Positions 63,675 to 64,000 of a stretch of DNA of 64,000 nt are shown here, in pieces. Source of the DNA: Owenia fusiformis (Eukaryota; Annelida; Polychaeta; Sabellida; Oweniidae). Numbering within the stretch: the first letter of the stretch is position 1; each line of letters begins with the position of its first letter. The translations under genes and the position numbers were made by a program. The notes beneath the pieces were generated by a model. It was not told the origin of the DNA, did no database searches, and worked only from the letters and a program-made list of their open reading frames with translations. The stretch is from NCBI GenBank assembly GCA_903813345.2, contig CAIIXF020000005.1, positions 14,077,375-14,141,374 of the forward strand, in the 5' to 3' direction.

Positions 63675-63775
63675 CTCTTCAATGGGACTGAGGGCAAATG
63701 TTGGCAACATGTAGGAATACGTCCTGGCATCACAGTTATTCTTACTGTTGAACCCCTGTGTCGCTCTAATTATAC
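63675..63775 (-). CDS. PUS1: PUS1 exon: [20 protein letters not shown] motif (most 5' exon in window)
   Basis: 101 nt, acceptor TTTTGTAG, entering in phase 1 (split Gly) and ending in phase 0 (GAAGAG then GTACAT). It encodes [20 protein letters not shown] then [16 protein letters not shown]1 isomerises uridine to pseudouridine at several positions in cytosolic or mitochondrial tRNAs. The C-D-A-R-x-Y-x-Y-L-P-T-F block carries a conserved aromatic near the active site. The catalytic aspartate (R-T-D-K-G-V motif) must be in exons beyond 64000, so the gene is partial here; the nine exons cover about the C-terminal two thirds. Confidence 0.96.
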
Positions 63776-64000
63776 CTACAAAAGAGTGCAACAAAGGAGT
63801 GCAATAAAAAAGTGCAAACAAAGGAAATGAGAAAGCATGTTACGTCACAACAGAATTCACTATTAAACGCAATGGACAGTTGATTTTTATTTATCTAATT
63901 TAACACTTTAATTCAATATCTATATGTAAGAGGTTCAAAGTTCAAACTCATACATTTATGAAAGAAGCTTTAGTTAATATAAGATATACAATCTGTAATG
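63776..64000 (-). other. PUS1 intron running off the window
   Basis: No exon seen before the window end. It should lead to the upstream PUS1 exon ending in phase 1 with G. Confidence 0.6.

Overview
This window looks like part of an animal nuclear genome, most likely a marine invertebrate. It is AT-rich with long introns, GT-AG spliced coding exons, abundant decayed DNA transposons and many minisatellites. The strongest clue is a CtBP gene whose protein begins with a complete THAP zinc-finger domain, as in nematode CTBP-1, while its dehydrogenase core resembles insect CtBP. Several TIR elements carry (CCGT)n/(CTGT)n tracts, which I associate with molluscs and other marine invertebrates. Phylum is not determined.

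Layout. 1-7334: no coding exon, only repeats and presumably the 5' part of the CtBP locus. 7335-48150 (+): CtBP, with eleven recognisable coding exons. Exon 1 (7364-7522) carries the first half of the THAP domain and a 23.9-kb intron separates it from exon 2 (31423-31636), which carries the second half. Exons 3 to 10 encode the D-2-hydroxyacid-dehydrogenase-like CtBP core and a short tail. Position 4 exists as two tandem paralogous exons (4a 32343-32487, 4b 34516-34660). Both are 145 nt with the same phases, and the frame allows only one of them per transcript. With one copy of exon 4 the coding exons total 1608 nt (535 residues plus stop).

Inside the first CtBP intron, same strand, lies a 600-codon open frame (26139-27941) with two copies of a roughly 80-residue domain that I do not recognise. 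It ends with a phase-0 splice donor that is frame-compatible with CtBP exon 2, so it is either a nested gene or an alternative N-terminus.

48150-57496 holds tandem arrays, a tRNA-derived SINE, foldback/MITE copies and no gene I can support. On the minus strand, 57530-58540 encodes a secreted, cysteine-free, helix-rich protein of unknown family. Also on the minus strand, 60094-63775 is the 3' part (nine exons) of a PUS1-type tRNA pseudouridine synthase whose 5' exons, including the catalytic aspartate, lie beyond the window. A 31-bp minisatellite in a PUS1 intron is built from copies of the adjacent real 5' splice site.

In function, CtBP is a nuclear corepressor whose THAP finger would add direct DNA binding, and PUS1 modifies tRNA. 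I see no pathway link between the genes. The most interesting biology is in splicing: mutually exclusive CtBP exons, a possible alternative CtBP N-terminus, and the amplified donor sites in PUS1.
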